64,000 nucleotides of DNA from Pseudoalteromonas rubra (GCF_000238295.3 NZ_AHCD03000026.1:370253-434252), one strand, 5' to 3'; positions 35,801 through 43,074 are shown, counted from the stretch's first letter. A program made the numbers and translations. The notes: a model not told the origin generated them from the letters alone.

Positions 35801-38541
35801 CCGTCGATGGCGTACAGTGCGGCTTCGATTTCGCCCAGCTCAATCCGAAAACCACGAATTTTAACCTGATGGTCAATCCGGCCCAGGTAATCCAGCTGAC
35901 CTGCTCCATTCCAGCATACTAAGTCGCCACTGCGATACATACGGCTGCCATCGTCCATAAACGGGTCGGCAACAAAGCGCTCTGCACTGAGATCTGGACG
36001 GTTCATATATCCCCGAGCCAGACCGTCACCGGCAATGTACAGCTCGCCCGCCACGCCCTGAGGGCACAGGTTCAGCGCCTGATCCAACACGTATAAACGG
36101 ATCCCCGCAATTGACGCTCCAATAGGTACCGGCAAGGCTGGATCGCCATGACAGGTAAAGTGACTGACGTCCACCGCCGCTTCGGTCGGACCATACAAAT
36201 TATAGAGTTTGGCCTGTGGCAGTTTAGTGAGTGCCTGCGCCTGCACTTCGCTGGGCAGCGCTTCACCACTGCACAGAATACGACGAATACTGGTAGCGGT
36301 GTGTACCTGCTCATGGCCAATAAAAGCCTGCAGCATAGAAGGTACAAAGTGTAAGGTGGTGACACCATTCTGATTAATGGTATCGAGCAGCTGGCTGCTG
36401 TCTTTGTGGGCACCCGGCTGGGCGATCACCAGTTCGGCGCCGTACATCAGCGGCCAGAAAAACTCCCACACAGACACATCAAAGCCAAATGGGGTTTTTT
36501 GCAACACCTTGTCGTCTGGGCCAATCGGATAAGCCGACTGCTGCCAGGCGATACGGTTATAGATAGCACTGTGCTGGTTACCTACCCCTTTGGGTTTGCC
36601 CGTTGAGCCTGAGGTATAAATGACATATGCCAGTTGTGTCGGGGCAATGTCATGGACAGGTAAATGTGACGGATAATCCGCCAGTGTCACCGACTGGTAG
36701 TGCACCCGCTGAACCTGCTCATCCAGGTTATCGAAGCGATGCAGAGAGTCGTCTCCGAGAAACAGTGCCAACCCACTGCTACTGGCAATATAAGCGATGC
36801 GATCTTCAGGCAATGAGGGCTCCAGAGGCACATAGGCCGCACCGGCTTTCACGACCGCCAAAATACTGATCACCATCTCCAGACTGCGCTCGAAAACCAG
36901 TGCTACTTTGTCTTCCGCGCCAATCCCGCGCTGATTTAGATAATGCGCCAGCTGGTTCGTACGCAGCTCCAACTCTTCATAGCTCAGACTCTGCCCGGCA
37001 AAACGCAATGCCACCGCCTGCGGGGTCCGTGCGCTTTGCTCACTGATCAGGCTGGTCACAGGTTGAGTGTATTCAAAGCCCTGCGGGCCTGTGCCCTGGA
37101 GCAGCAACTGTGCAACATCCTGCTGTACCAGCACTGGCTGAGTATAAACAGGTTGCTCAGGCTCGTTCAGGCAGGCTTCCAGTAAGGTCCTGAGCTGGGC
37201 CAGACACTGCAACGCAAATTCCTGGCCGTATAAATCGCTGGCGTACACCAGATTCAGGCTGGTGCCATCGCTGACATCTTCAATCACATCCAGTTGCAGA
37301 TCAAAGGGCATACCAAATCGATACATCTGGGTATTGAGCAAGTTCAGATCGGCCACCTGACTGAACTGACGCTTGTCGCGACGCAGATAATTGAACATCA
37401 CCTGAAAGATCGGGTGCACACCGCTCTGGCGTGCCGGTTTGAGGGCACTGACCAGCTGATCGATAGGTAAGTCCTGATTACTCTGGGCAACCCCACTCAT
37501 CACCCTGTTTTTTTCCAGCAACTGCGCAAAGGTGTCCGTGTCGTCCAGCTGTAGCGGCATGACCTGAGTATTAACGAAATAGCCCACCACATTCTGGGTT
37601 TCACTGCGATGGCGATTGGCTATTGGCACGCCAACGCGGATCGTCTGGCTGCCACTGAGTCGGGCCAGTAGCACCTGCCATGCGCTCAACAAAAGCAAAT
37701 AAGGGGTGATCTGATACTGACCGGCCACAGTGCTGATTTTTTGCCACAACGTCGCGGGGATCTGCTGAGTTTCAAACGCGACTTCATATGGAGGATTATG
37801 ACGCTGCTGATTGTTGGCAGGTAAGCGCAGTGACTCATCGCAATCAGTCAAATGCTGCTGCCATACAGCCAGCTGTTCCTTATGCAATGCATCCAGATCC
37901 TGCTGATGCTGCCACTTGGCAAATTCCAGGAAACCTGGCACCGGCGCTGCCTCTTTGACATCTCCTGCATACAAGGACACAAACTCATTGAGCAACTGCT
38001 GCATTGAGGTGCCATCGGTAATGATATGATGCATGGTGACAATCAGGCTGGCACGCCCTGGTTCCTGCGCAATGGCGATGCGCAGCAAAGGATCGCCACA
38101 CAAATCAAAAGGCTGCTCAACAAACTGACGAATTGGATCCTGGCCGTTTGTAGCAGGGCTCAGCTGGGCCACGGTGATTGTCTGATGCTGACCATCCAGC
38201 TGCCAGACTTGCTCGTCCTGTTCAACAAACCGGATCCGTAAAGCACTGTGCTTAGCCTGCAAAGCTTCGAATGCGGTCTTCACCTTGGCCACATCCAGTG
38301 TACCCTGAAAATGCAGCGCCCCGGCCAGATTATAAGAGGCGTCATGCGGCGCCAGCTTCCAGGCATACCACAAGATTTGCTGCGCGGCCGTCAACGGCAC
38401 CTGCTCGCCGGGCTCAAGCTGCACCGTCAATTGACCAGATGACTCGCTGGCCTGACTGATACGCTGTTGAAGTTTTTGTTGATCCTGGGCGGAAAGAGAG
38501 GACATTGCACGGTTTCGTCTGGTGCGTCTTTGCTGTGACAT
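26824..38541 (-). CDS. Three-module siderophore NRPS: C-A-T / C-A-T-E / C-A-T-TE
   Basis: A 3905-aa NRPS. C1 ~45-470 (HHIITDG), A1 ~490-985, T1 ~1000-1070; C2 ~1085-1520 (HHIISDG), A2 ~1545-2015, T2 ~2035-2105, epimerase ~2115-2560 (HHLAVDG, EGHGRE); C3 ~2565-3000 (HHILTDG, in the YPLSPMQQGMLF form that follows epimerases), A3 ~3050-3530, T3 ~3550-3620, thioesterase ~3645-3880 (GWSLGG). Pocket residues read by eye: A1 DVWHLSLVD, the serine code as in EntF; A2 DAEGIGAIT and A3 DGEVCGGVT, both with the Glu at position 239 seen in diamino-acid domains, so ornithine/lysine or N-hydroxy forms are plausible. The Arg-rich N-terminus follows a good GGAG site. Predicted added sequence: Ser, D-X, Y, then release. 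Confidence 0.93.
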   Translation of the reverse strand: MSQQRRTRRNRAMSSLSAQDQQKLQQRISQASESSGQLTVQLEPGEQVPLTAAQQILWYAWKLAPHDASYNLAGALHFQGTLDVAKVKTAFEALQAKHSALRIRFVEQDEQVWQLDGQHQTITVAQLSPATNGQDPIRQFVEQPFDLCGDPLLRIAIAQEPGRASLIVTMHHIITDGTSMQQLLNEFVSLYAGDVKEAAPVPGFLEFAKWQHQQDLDALHKEQLAVWQQHLTDCDESLRLPANNQQRHNPPYEVAFETQQIPATLWQKISTVAGQYQITPYLLLLSAWQVLLARLSGSQTIRVGVPIANRHRSETQNVVGYFVNTQVMPLQLDDTDTFAQLLEKNRVMSGVAQSNQDLPIDQLVSALKPARQSGVHPIFQVMFNYLRRDKRQFSQVADLNLLNTQMYRFGMPFDLQLDVIEDVSDGTSLNLVYASDLYGQEFALQCLAQLRTLLEACLNEPEQPVYTQPVLVQQDVAQLLLQGTGPQGFEYTQPVTSLISEQSARTPQAVALRFAGQSLSYEELELRTNQLAHYLNQRGIGAEDKVALVFERSLEMVISILAVVKAGAAYVPLEPSLPEDRIAYIASSSGLALFLGDDSLHRFDNLDEQVQRVHYQSVTLADYPSHLPVHDIAPTQLAYVIYTSGSTGKPKGVGNQHSAIYNRIAWQQSAYPIGPDDKVLQKTPFGFDVSVWEFFWPLMYGAELVIAQPGAHKDSSQLLDTINQNGVTTLHFVPSMLQAFIGHEQVHTATSIRRILCSGEALPSEVQAQALTKLPQAKLYNLYGPTEAAVDVSHFTCHGDPALPVPIGASIAGIRLYVLDQALNLCPQGVAGELYIAGDGLARGYMNRPDLSAERFVADPFMDDGSRMYRSGDLVCWNGAGQLDYLGRIDHQVKIRGFRIELGEIEAALYAIDGVREAVVVAAGSGASQRLVAYVSAISDTTLDGQELKLALADSLPDYMVPAVIMVLATLPLNSNGKIDRKALPAPDAQQSVAYLAPQTPQQQQLAEIWQTVLGVEQVGRLDNFFALGGDSISALKVIALSKKRQLAVDIQSVLNAPTLEALANSLTDVTSVVEIARQESTYSGLSFAQERQWFLWKLDPGSSAYHISGSLHLSGELNTSALQYAFDHLLAQHEALRTVFVEDDAGTVCTQVLSEGECDIRYQIPESDVARAEFKQQLVSTPFDLTQGPLLRVGVIADAAQQHELVVVMHHIISDGWSLKLIVADFVRAYEAACAGETLNLVPQALRYSDFAAWQRDWLAAGEEQKQLAYWQARLGDEHTPLALPADLNSEDDSQRNQTRSVRLSSAQRQTLSDFAALQGVTLFNVLMTAWQVLLHKYSGQRTIRVGMPVANRHHSGTQDIVGFFINTLVIDAQISAELALGNVMTQVNEALRGAQAHQDLPFEKLLDHLSLERDLGASPLFQVLFNHQRLEDGALRQFAGLSAQEGEAPTGVAQFDLVLNSLEREDGTLELALDYVVNKFSAARIDALLSGLQYVLTAMQTDLQQPVGGLNVLPQAEQDRLTPAQALYQAQSLPVADIATQIQQQAQRTPDKEALSFDGQSLSYAELESRANQFAQYLREQGVGHESRVAVVFSRHIDTVVAFLAVLKAGGCYVPVDAQLPLERVGTIAGQCSLTVCVGYALSSVYPAALVYQSSLCAHYSVSAPPQSRHPQQLAYVIYTSGSTGTPKGVAVSDQALLSHCAAVQSLYQYQAEDRCAISVSFGFDASIEQLWGPLLVGATVVLDEFKLLSEQELNDFITAQRITVAGFTPAYIQQFDTLPAQLRLCIVGGEAWSAQHCQTLMTRLPQTQFVNAYGPSETVITPLAWTQVQGSELQGGYVPLGQPIGQRGMVILDDSLNMLPYGMTGELYLSGVEMARGYLAQPGLTAERFVANPFADDGSRLYRTGDLVRWNAQGQLEYMGRCDHQLKIRGYRVEAGEIEARLLAHEEVEKAIVVADESLGSTRLVAYVSGRAEQTPQADVLSASLAEQLPDYMVPSVIMVLERMPLTHNGKIDRRALPQPQSSQRADALPPQGPQEVLLANIWQQLLNLASVGREDNFFALGGDSILSLQIIARLRQQGYALSAKQIFTHQTIAKLAPLMTRIEGDAQAQQQVSGEVALLPIQQAFFARTMSNQAHWNQSVMLELDAPITQQTLLTQLASLLRHHDALRLRYQQDEAGQWHQRYRDFDSTMAQQCLWYRDASVDEITLIAEQAQRSLNLQDGPLLRAVHLRLDDGSARLLLVIHHLAVDGVSWRVLLEDFTTLWQHPEAELGAKTHSVQFWAKQLQSYPAQHAGEFDWWQQQATTPTILPELNPAGSRLYKDVEQVEVMLDPALTQALLTESGQAYRTQVNDLLLSALSEALYRWTRQDVHTINLEGHGREPWREQVDLSRTVGWFTSLFPVTLTRHDTLAETIKHNKEQLRAIPNKGIGYGAFRYFGSAEQQTILDTQGLGEIEFNYLGQLDSAADQAGNWRPAAENSGMTLDPEYVMDTELSILGQVLGGQLQLRIRYVPARLPAHAVAQFAAHLKQALTELIGHCGDTRATLTPSDLPLSGLTQTQIDKLPLAHEHISNVYPLSPMQQGMLFQSLYQGGETYINQSCFMVTGLDVARFKAAWQQVIERHDALRTGFVDVDGMSLQYVASSTELDWQTLDWRDQAVSEAALKAFARQESCRGFDLQNDPGLSRMRIIALSDGRHALIWTMHHILTDGWSRAAMLGEVLMAYEGQTLPPVAGQYGDYIGYLAQLDEAQNRAFWQQQLAPLHEPSYLSGTLTKPQHGQFGGFDVSLSEAEFTQLVAFCQDLRITQNTLVQGAWALLLSRYLGRDTVCFGATTSGRPNDLAGHDAIQGMFINTVPMVTSVDPAQSLNEWLHTQQTTALAVREHEFTPLYEIQKLAAQSLELSREGLFDTLLVFENYPIDEAMLQQEARQTRFEVLEDREETNFPLTISFIQEDTLRLHFSYQGSELAEADVKALAEQYKTLILAMLQTPQARLSEFSLVSETQQQALQTLGFGESITPLHPGAVEPIYLLGGEVPQPGATQYQDVVSTINRLAELTPDADAVICDGRSYSYKALADKSSQLAHYLREQGVQPEQRVGVALARGIDLPLAFLAILKAGAVYVPMDLSYPQERLAYMIKDSQMSHILVSDNSLDDIADSATLHPFADIKLSEQWQQPAVCPAQGAYLIYTSGSTGNPKGVLVSRAAIAAHCRGIGRRYEMRPSDRELIFMSFCFDGAHERWLTVLTHGAAVVIRPERQWDLHETYQNLHQQQVSIAVFPPVFLRELAAHVEQVGNPPPVRVYCFGGDAMPQATFELAQRVLQPDFFINGYGPTETVVTPLTWKALPGSEFDAVYAPIGELVGQRQAWLLDSHLNLVLPGQVGELYLAEEIGLARGYLNRPDLTAERFVANPFANDGSRLYRTGDLVRWNEQGLMEYLGRTDHQVKIRGFRIELGEIETLLRKRPEVRQAVVVADDTPSGKRLVAYVSGHQDKQPDEVALKAMLAASLPDYMVPAVIMTLSDLPLNSNGKIDRKALPKAELQSEVSYVAPHNQSEALMAQIWQSVLGVAQVGRRDNFFALGGDSISGLKVISLWQQRSEQPLALKQLWQASDLAALVATMQNADNSVLQPLNPHTDNADTLYCFHEGNGLTAPYRPLAEQLTGQFNCVGVAPAANLSDINGLTALAEHYAELLMVAQPHGTFHLMGWSLGGALAVLVARTLKAQGRTVRQVYLVDSWNPCSDFAATQLSWSDWALEWIGGAVQPVDTVLHQTFVAELTVALQQDLKDADTLATWLVAHRTRFAELFNEELLLLPAQELCKLLSDGYELYRLARMEPTERQPDYALDGVAERAHAWWSADAEPAATAAYQTMLGSTVTASHTEDDHQQIIRAAAVQTDLIAKLTQRD

Positions 38542-38591
38542 TCTGGCTCCACTGCAGTCAGTTAAATTCTGATTTCAAAATATGACTGCTA

Positions 38592-38616
38592 GACGAATGT
38601 CAGAGGTAAAAATCCA
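38592..38616 (-). promoter_or_regulatory. ECF sigma promoter box of the large NRPS gene
   Basis: Read leftward: TGGAT (38616-38612), 16 bases, CGTC (38595-38592) continuing TAGC. It is 51 bases before the ATG and lies beyond the receptor terminator, so the NRPS has its own promoter. Confidence 0.6.
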
Positions 38617-38673
38617 GTGCGCGAGCAAAGATAGTATAAACCGGGTGAGTGCGGATAAATCGTGGCGTTAAAA

Positions 38674-38701
38674 TCAGGTGCCCGTGCTCACAGACACCTG
38701 A
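38674..38701 (-). terminator. Terminator after the TonB-dependent receptor gene
   Basis: TCAGGTG / CACCTGA, a perfect 7-bp stem with a 14-base loop, is followed leftward by TTTTAA. It starts 14 bases past the receptor stop and separates receptor and NRPS transcripts. Confidence 0.5.
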
Positions 38702-38714
38702 ATTCGGATCTGAA

Positions 38715-40802
38715 TTACAAAGTGTAATTAAAGGAAATACCCACAGTCTGAGGGTCGATTAGGTCACCATACAGGTATTGGCCAGTGCCAGCATCACGCT
38801 CACCATAAATCACCCCTTCCTCGTCAAAGGCGTTGTTAATGTAAGCATTGACACGCCACTGCTCGGCAATATAGGCCGCAGAGAAGTGGAACTGTGTGTA
38901 ATCACCCACCATTTGCTCTGCCTTACCACCCAGTTTGCTGTAGTAATCCCCAACGAAATTGCTGCGGGCCGTCAGCTGAATGTTATCCGTTGGCCAGTAT
39001 TCCAGACCCAGACCCAGCGTCACATCCGCCGCCTTCGGCAGGTCTAACCCTTCCGATGCACGGTTTTGTTCGTTGGCTTCATCAATGGTGCTGTTCAACA
39101 GACCCAGGCTGGCCGACAACGTGAGTTCATCATTGACGGCAAAACGCACCTCTGTTTCCAGACCATAGCTGGTAACCTGACCCAGGTTGATCACTTTATA
39201 GTCACGCGCCAGGCCACTTTCCGCGATACCATTAAACTGGTAGTCCGTAAAATCATTGTAGAATACGTTGGCTGCCAGGTTCATGCGGCCATCCAGCACA
39301 CTAGAGCGAGCGCCAAGCTCAAAGGTATCCACATACTCAGGCTTGAATATGTAGTTGCTCATGCTGCCCCAATGGAAATCACCACCGCCTGAACTGTAGC
39401 CCTTTCTGAAGCTGGCATTCAGTGTGGTATCTTCGGTCAGGTCGTGCAGGAACGCCACTTTTGGCAGATAAATGCGGTTATCGACATCCAGTGTAAAACC
39501 CAGCCCTGTCACAGGTCCGCCAAAGCCATTAAATACGCGATACTGGGATTCTTCTTCAACCCGACCACCGGCGATTAGACGACTGCGCTCGCCCACAGCA
39601 AAGGTAAACTCACCATAAATGGCTTTTGAGTCACTGTCATCATAGCCATCATACCAATCCTGGCGGATAAACTGCTGATCACGCTCATTGTAGTAGAAGC
39701 CGAGGTAACCAGAGACGCGCTCACCGCCATCATAAGACACTTTCGCATCATAGGTGCGACCACCGTCGGCCATGCTCACATGCCAGTAGGTTGGGTACTG
39801 CTCAAACACATAGTCGTAGTCTGAGTCTGAGATCATCAGCTCAAAATTAAATGCACTGTTTATTGTATAACGGGTGCGCAGTGACCAGCGCTCATAATCG
39901 GTGCGTTTGTCACGGGCATATGAACCAACCAGCACGCGCTCACCCGTTGCCGGATCCCGGCCGTACTCACTGGTGACTAAATGCGCGTCCAGATCCGGGC
40001 CTTCAAAGCCCCACTGACGCTCGCCCGTTTCAGCGTTATCAACATAGTGGAGCAGCATGTCCAGGCCGTTAATGCCTGCTGGTTGCCACTTCACTTTAAT
40101 GTCGGTGCGAGTATTGTCATAATCTTTAGGATCAAATGGATAGCCCTGATCGTAAACAAAGTTCAGATAGGTTTCGCCCTCGATATGTTGCACACTGGTG
40201 CGCACCGCCAGTTGGTCTTCAATCAGTGGAATAGATACCACACCTGCGTATTCATATTGACTATCCTGATTGGCATAACCAATGCGCGTTGCGGCTTCCA
40301 GATCCGTCAGTGACGGCTCTTTAGTTTTGATGTAAACGATACCGCCAATGCTGTTACGGCCACTGTTAGAAGACTGAGGACCACGGAGTACTTCAATTTG
40401 CTCCACGTCCCACAAGCCCAAATCACCGCTCACTTTCGCAACGAATGGCTCAGCCACCCCGTCACGCATCATAGAAATACGCGGTTTAGCACCCGACGAA
40501 AACGAACTAAACCCATCAGCAACACCTTGCCCTTCCTGACCTCGGATTGACGGCAGGCCGCCCGTGACAATCACGTTGGCAATCCCCTGCAGCGCGTTCA
40601 GATAAGAACTGTGCTGACCGTTTTTCAGCTGCTCTTCATCAATCACAGCGATCGAAGAGGTGGTGTTTTTCAGAGAGTTTTGTTTGTTTTCTCCGTATAC
40701 CACGATCTGTTCAATTGATTTCAGTTCAGCGTCATCGTCAGCCATAACGGCTTGTGAAACGGCAAGGGCGAGCGGCAGCATGGCGTATTTGAGTTTGTTC
40801 AT
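38715..40802 (-). CDS. TonB-dependent ferric siderophore receptor
   Basis: A 695-aa outer-membrane receptor: signal peptide (cleaved about MADDDAE), TonB box-like IEQIVVYG, plug domain with NVIVTGGLPSIRGQEGQ and IEVLRGPQSSNSGRNSIGG, then a 22-strand barrel ending in the aromatic-terminal SFNYTL (TL ending rather than Phe). The order and size are those of siderophore receptors. There is no N-terminal signalling extension of the FecA/FpvA kind, so it should import but not signal to an anti-sigma factor. A Fur operator and an ECF sigma box lie together upstream. The ligand is presumably the siderophore made by this locus. Confidence 0.92.
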   Translation of the reverse strand: MNKLKYAMLPLALAVSQAVMADDDAELKSIEQIVVYGENKQNSLKNTTSSIAVIDEEQLKNGQHSSYLNALQGIANVIVTGGLPSIRGQEGQGVADGFSSFSSGAKPRISMMRDGVAEPFVAKVSGDLGLWDVEQIEVLRGPQSSNSGRNSIGGIVYIKTKEPSLTDLEAATRIGYANQDSQYEYAGVVSIPLIEDQLAVRTSVQHIEGETYLNFVYDQGYPFDPKDYDNTRTDIKVKWQPAGINGLDMLLHYVDNAETGERQWGFEGPDLDAHLVTSEYGRDPATGERVLVGSYARDKRTDYERWSLRTRYTINSAFNFELMISDSDYDYVFEQYPTYWHVSMADGGRTYDAKVSYDGGERVSGYLGFYYNERDQQFIRQDWYDGYDDSDSKAIYGEFTFAVGERSRLIAGGRVEEESQYRVFNGFGGPVTGLGFTLDVDNRIYLPKVAFLHDLTEDTTLNASFRKGYSSGGGDFHWGSMSNYIFKPEYVDTFELGARSSVLDGRMNLAANVFYNDFTDYQFNGIAESGLARDYKVINLGQVTSYGLETEVRFAVNDELTLSASLGLLNSTIDEANEQNRASEGLDLPKAADVTLGLGLEYWPTDNIQLTARSNFVGDYYSKLGGKAEQMVGDYTQFHFSAAYIAEQWRVNAYINNAFDEEGVIYGERDAGTGQYLYGDLIDPQTVGISFNYTL

Positions 40803-40833
40803 GATTTCATCCTAGTTGTATTTCCGACAACCA

Positions 40834-40858
40834 GACGACGCAAAAATCAGCAAATTTA
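40834..40858 (-). promoter_or_regulatory. ECF sigma promoter box of the receptor gene (exact PvdS-box match)
   Basis: Read leftward: TAAAT (40858-40854), 16 bases, CGTC (40837-40834). This equals the Pseudomonas iron-starvation box TAAAT-N16-CGT without mismatch and is 32 bases before the ATG. Confidence 0.65.
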
Positions 40859-40860
40859 GT

Positions 40861-40879
40861 AAAAATAATAATTATTATC
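40861..40879. promoter_or_regulatory. Fur operator upstream of the receptor gene
   Basis: The 19 bases match the consensus GATAATGATAATCATTATC at 15 positions (counted by eye). The operator lies just upstream of the sigma box, so iron-loaded Fur could act here directly as well as through the sigma gene. Confidence 0.65.
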
Positions 40880-40921
40880 AAAAAGATAATGTAACCGTCA
40901 CAAACTGGGAAATAACTTTCC

Positions 40922-41383
40922 CTATTCCTCACTCAGATGAACTTTCATCTCCAGCAAACAAGGACTGAATCCCGCTTTCTCATAGGCCCGTATCGCGGCC
41001 TGATTATCACTGTAAACATCCAGGTAAAAGTCACGGATCTCCTGCTGCTTACTCCAGTTCATCAGGTGTGTCATGATCGCCTGGTTCAGGCCCTGACCAC
41101 GATAATCGGGATCGACATACATAAAGCCCAGATAACCATGGCGCTCATGTGCCAGCTGGGCTTTCGATACCCGATGTTGTACATAGCCAGTGGCAACTAT
41201 CTTGCCGTCTTGCTCTCCGACAACGAGCAAGCTGTCAGGACAGGTAAGTAGCGCTGGCAAATCATAATACCGGGCCCCCTGTGGTTTAATGGCGTTATTA
41301 AAGGGTCGCTCAGCAGCAATCACGGCTTGCTCTAACTGACTTAAAATAGGCAGGTCTTCTGGGGTTGCGATGCGGATCTGCAT
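40922..41383 (-). CDS. GNAT-family N-acetyltransferase
   Basis: A 153-aa single GNAT domain. The acetyl-CoA motif is seen as YVDPDYRGQGLNQAIMTHL (Q/R-x-x-G-x-G/A region ~91-99), followed by YSDNQAAIRAYEKAGF near the C-terminus, typical of RimI-like members. The substrate is unknown. It lies behind the zinc chaperone gene and before the receptor, on the same strand. It could acetylate a hydroxylamine of the siderophore, but it is smaller than known siderophore acyltransferases and has no sigma box upstream, so a housekeeping or resistance role is equally likely. Confidence 0.75.
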   Translation of the reverse strand: MQIRIATPEDLPILSQLEQAVIAAERPFNNAIKPQGARYYDLPALLTCPDSLLVVGEQDGKIVATGYVQHRVSKAQLAHERHGYLGFMYVDPDYRGQGLNQAIMTHLMNWSKQQEIRDFYLDVYSDNQAAIRAYEKAGFSPCLLEMKVHLSEE

Positions 41384-41459
41384 GATATGTCCTGTTTACT
41401 ATCTTATAGATAGCAGGCAGCGTCTCACAAATAGGTCCCAGTGCCAATCTACAGGCAAG

Positions 41460-41492
41460 AAAAAAGCCACCTGGTTTGACCCGAGATGGCTT
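41460..41492 (-). terminator. Terminator probably belonging to the aztD gene
   Basis: AAGCCA / TGGCTT with an extra C-G pair inside, followed leftward by a run of T (six A at 41460-41465 on the given strand). It is separated from the aztD stop by the 160-bp mobile element at 41525-41684, as if the element had inserted between gene and terminator. Confidence 0.5.
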
Positions 41493-41524
41493 ACTAACAC
41501 TACAAAAAAGGTTATGGCAAAATT

Positions 41525-41684
41525 TACCAATTTCACTTAATACCTGTTCAATTTGAAGGAGCAAATATGACGCTAACGGTGTTAAAAATTTCTCATTTAG
41601 AGCAACTAAATAGCAAAATTTTTGCCTTGTTATCGACGATATTTCCTCGCCTCAAAATGGAACACTTAATTAAGCAAATTGGTA
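41525..41684. mobile_element. MITE-like element, copy 1 (160 bp)
   Basis: The ends are the 9-bp perfect inverted repeat TACCAATTT / AAATTGGTA, with further partial symmetry (CTTAAT) inside. A second copy, in reverse orientation, lies at 63400-63571. Shared internal stretches include GACGCTAAC, GTTAAAAAT, TCTCATTTAGA, CTTGTTATCGAC, CTCGCCTCAAAAT and CACTTAATTAAGC. It encodes only a short open frame that runs out of the element, no transposase. Its right end abuts the stop codon of aztD (TTA at 41685-41687). Confidence 0.8.
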
Positions 41685-43058
41685 TTAGTGTTCATGCTCG
41701 TCGTGCGCCGCTTCACTTTTGGCGATCCCCAGCCACACTAGCTTGCTTGGAACAATATCCAGCTCAAAGGTCTGTGACCATTCACCGGCTTCCAAATCAA
41801 ATTTCTTAATCAGTTTATTCGCCGAGTCGCTGACAAATACCGCCTCTTCAGCCTGAGAGAGTGCCAGTGAAAAGCTTTGTCCGGTGACCAATGCGCTCTC
41901 ACTAACCATCACTTCATGCTCGGCTTCCCAGTGATGCTCACCATCATGGCCGTGCGCTGCAAAGACATTTAGCTTGCCTGCGCTATCCATGACAATAATG
42001 TGCTCACCGCTGGCACTGAACCCATAATGGCTGATGCTATGGTCATTGGTTACTTGCCACTCCAACGCTTCAAACTCAGCCTCATGTGTATCCAGCATAA
42101 ATAACTGAGCACCGGCTTTCGCAATATACTGGTCACTATGATGATGACCTTTCAAAGCGCCAACATGCTGACCCTCAGCAAAGCTCTCTGGGTTTGCGAT
42201 TTTGGTTGCACTGAAGGCCTGGCCTCCTTGGGTGATCAGGGCCACACCATCAGCACAACCAAATACGATTGTTTCTTCATTCTGTGCACTGCCATGCAGA
42301 CCAGGACAGCTTACGTCAAAGACTTTTTCACTATCAAAATGGTCACCATGCGCATGGAATAAACCAATTTGAGAAGGCAGTATTGATTCACTGCTGCTGT
42401 CGCGCAATGTGCTGATCAGGTACTCACCGCGTGCCTGGGCTGCGCCATGCATATGGGTACTGTACTCCAGCACCGCAACTTCTGTGTTCTGTCCGCTGAT
42501 GTGCGACTCATTAAAGACCGCAACGGAAGCGCTTTGCTGGCTTGCCTCGTCGCCATCAGAGAAGACCACAATACCGCCTTCATTGACCGTGACATGAGTC
42601 GGTTTCACCGATTCAAGATGGAAGGACACCGCTGCTGGTGCGTCCTGATGGGCATGGAAATGATCGTCATGCGCTTCCTGGTATAAACCACCATCTAAGA
42701 ACTCCACCATGCCATCCGCACGTTGTACAGAAATCGCATAACGGTGACCCTCTGAGCCATATAAATAATCAGGTATATGCGTCAGGCCAATAGATTCAAT
42801 CAACGCTTGATCTGAGGTTGAGTAAACATGCAGTACATTACTGTTAGCGCTACTAACCACCAGACGACCAGCAACATCGGTCACGCCCTCATCGTGGTCA
42901 TGCTCGTCATGATCTGCTTCTTTTTCAGATTCTGTCGCCTTTGCTTCTTCAGCGATGGCTGGCTGTGCTGTGCGTGTTACATTGTGCTCTGTACCACCAC
43001 ATGCAGACAACAACACGGCTGATACTGCCGCTGCCAGGACCTTTGCTCTGAAAATCAT
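41685..43058 (-). CDS. aztD: AztD-type periplasmic zinc metallochaperone (lipoprotein)
   Basis: A 457-aa protein: lipoprotein signal with lipobox LLSAC (Cys ~20), an acidic His-rich stretch DHDEHDHDE (~49-57), then a beta-propeller with repeated His-containing blades (HDDHFHAHQD, STHMHG, FHAHGDHF, GHHHSDQY) and a His-rich tail. AztD proteins bind zinc in the periplasm and pass it to the AztC solute-binding protein of a zinc ABC transporter. No zinc transporter genes are adjacent. Two Zur-type operators directly upstream support zinc-starvation control. The stop codon touches the mobile element, so the very C-terminus may have been altered by insertion. Confidence 0.8.
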   Translation of the reverse strand: MIFRAKVLAAAVSAVLLSACGGTEHNVTRTAQPAIAEEAKATESEKEADHDEHDHDEGVTDVAGRLVVSSANSNVLHVYSTSDQALIESIGLTHIPDYLYGSEGHRYAISVQRADGMVEFLDGGLYQEAHDDHFHAHQDAPAAVSFHLESVKPTHVTVNEGGIVVFSDGDEASQQSASVAVFNESHISGQNTEVAVLEYSTHMHGAAQARGEYLISTLRDSSSESILPSQIGLFHAHGDHFDSEKVFDVSCPGLHGSAQNEETIVFGCADGVALITQGGQAFSATKIANPESFAEGQHVGALKGHHHSDQYIAKAGAQLFMLDTHEAEFEALEWQVTNDHSISHYGFSASGEHIIVMDSAGKLNVFAAHGHDGEHHWEAEHEVMVSESALVTGQSFSLALSQAEEAVFVSDSANKLIKKFDLEAGEWSQTFELDIVPSKLVWLGIAKSEAAHDEHEH

Positions 43059-43074
43059 GAATACTACCCTACAA

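Noticed and set aside
27565..38459. Many rightward open frames opposite the NRPS gene
   Set aside because: They are antisense shadows of conserved adenylation, condensation and carrier motifs, with low-complexity composition and no ribosome sites.
38715..40802. Receptor with FecA/FpvA-type surface signalling
   Set aside because: After the signal peptide the plug follows within about 20 residues, leaving no room for the signalling domain, and no FecR gene is nearby.
41567..41809. Rightward 80-codon frame across the MITE and the aztD 3' end
   Set aside because: Its first half is element sequence and its second half is antisense to aztD; copy 2 of the element does not preserve the frame.
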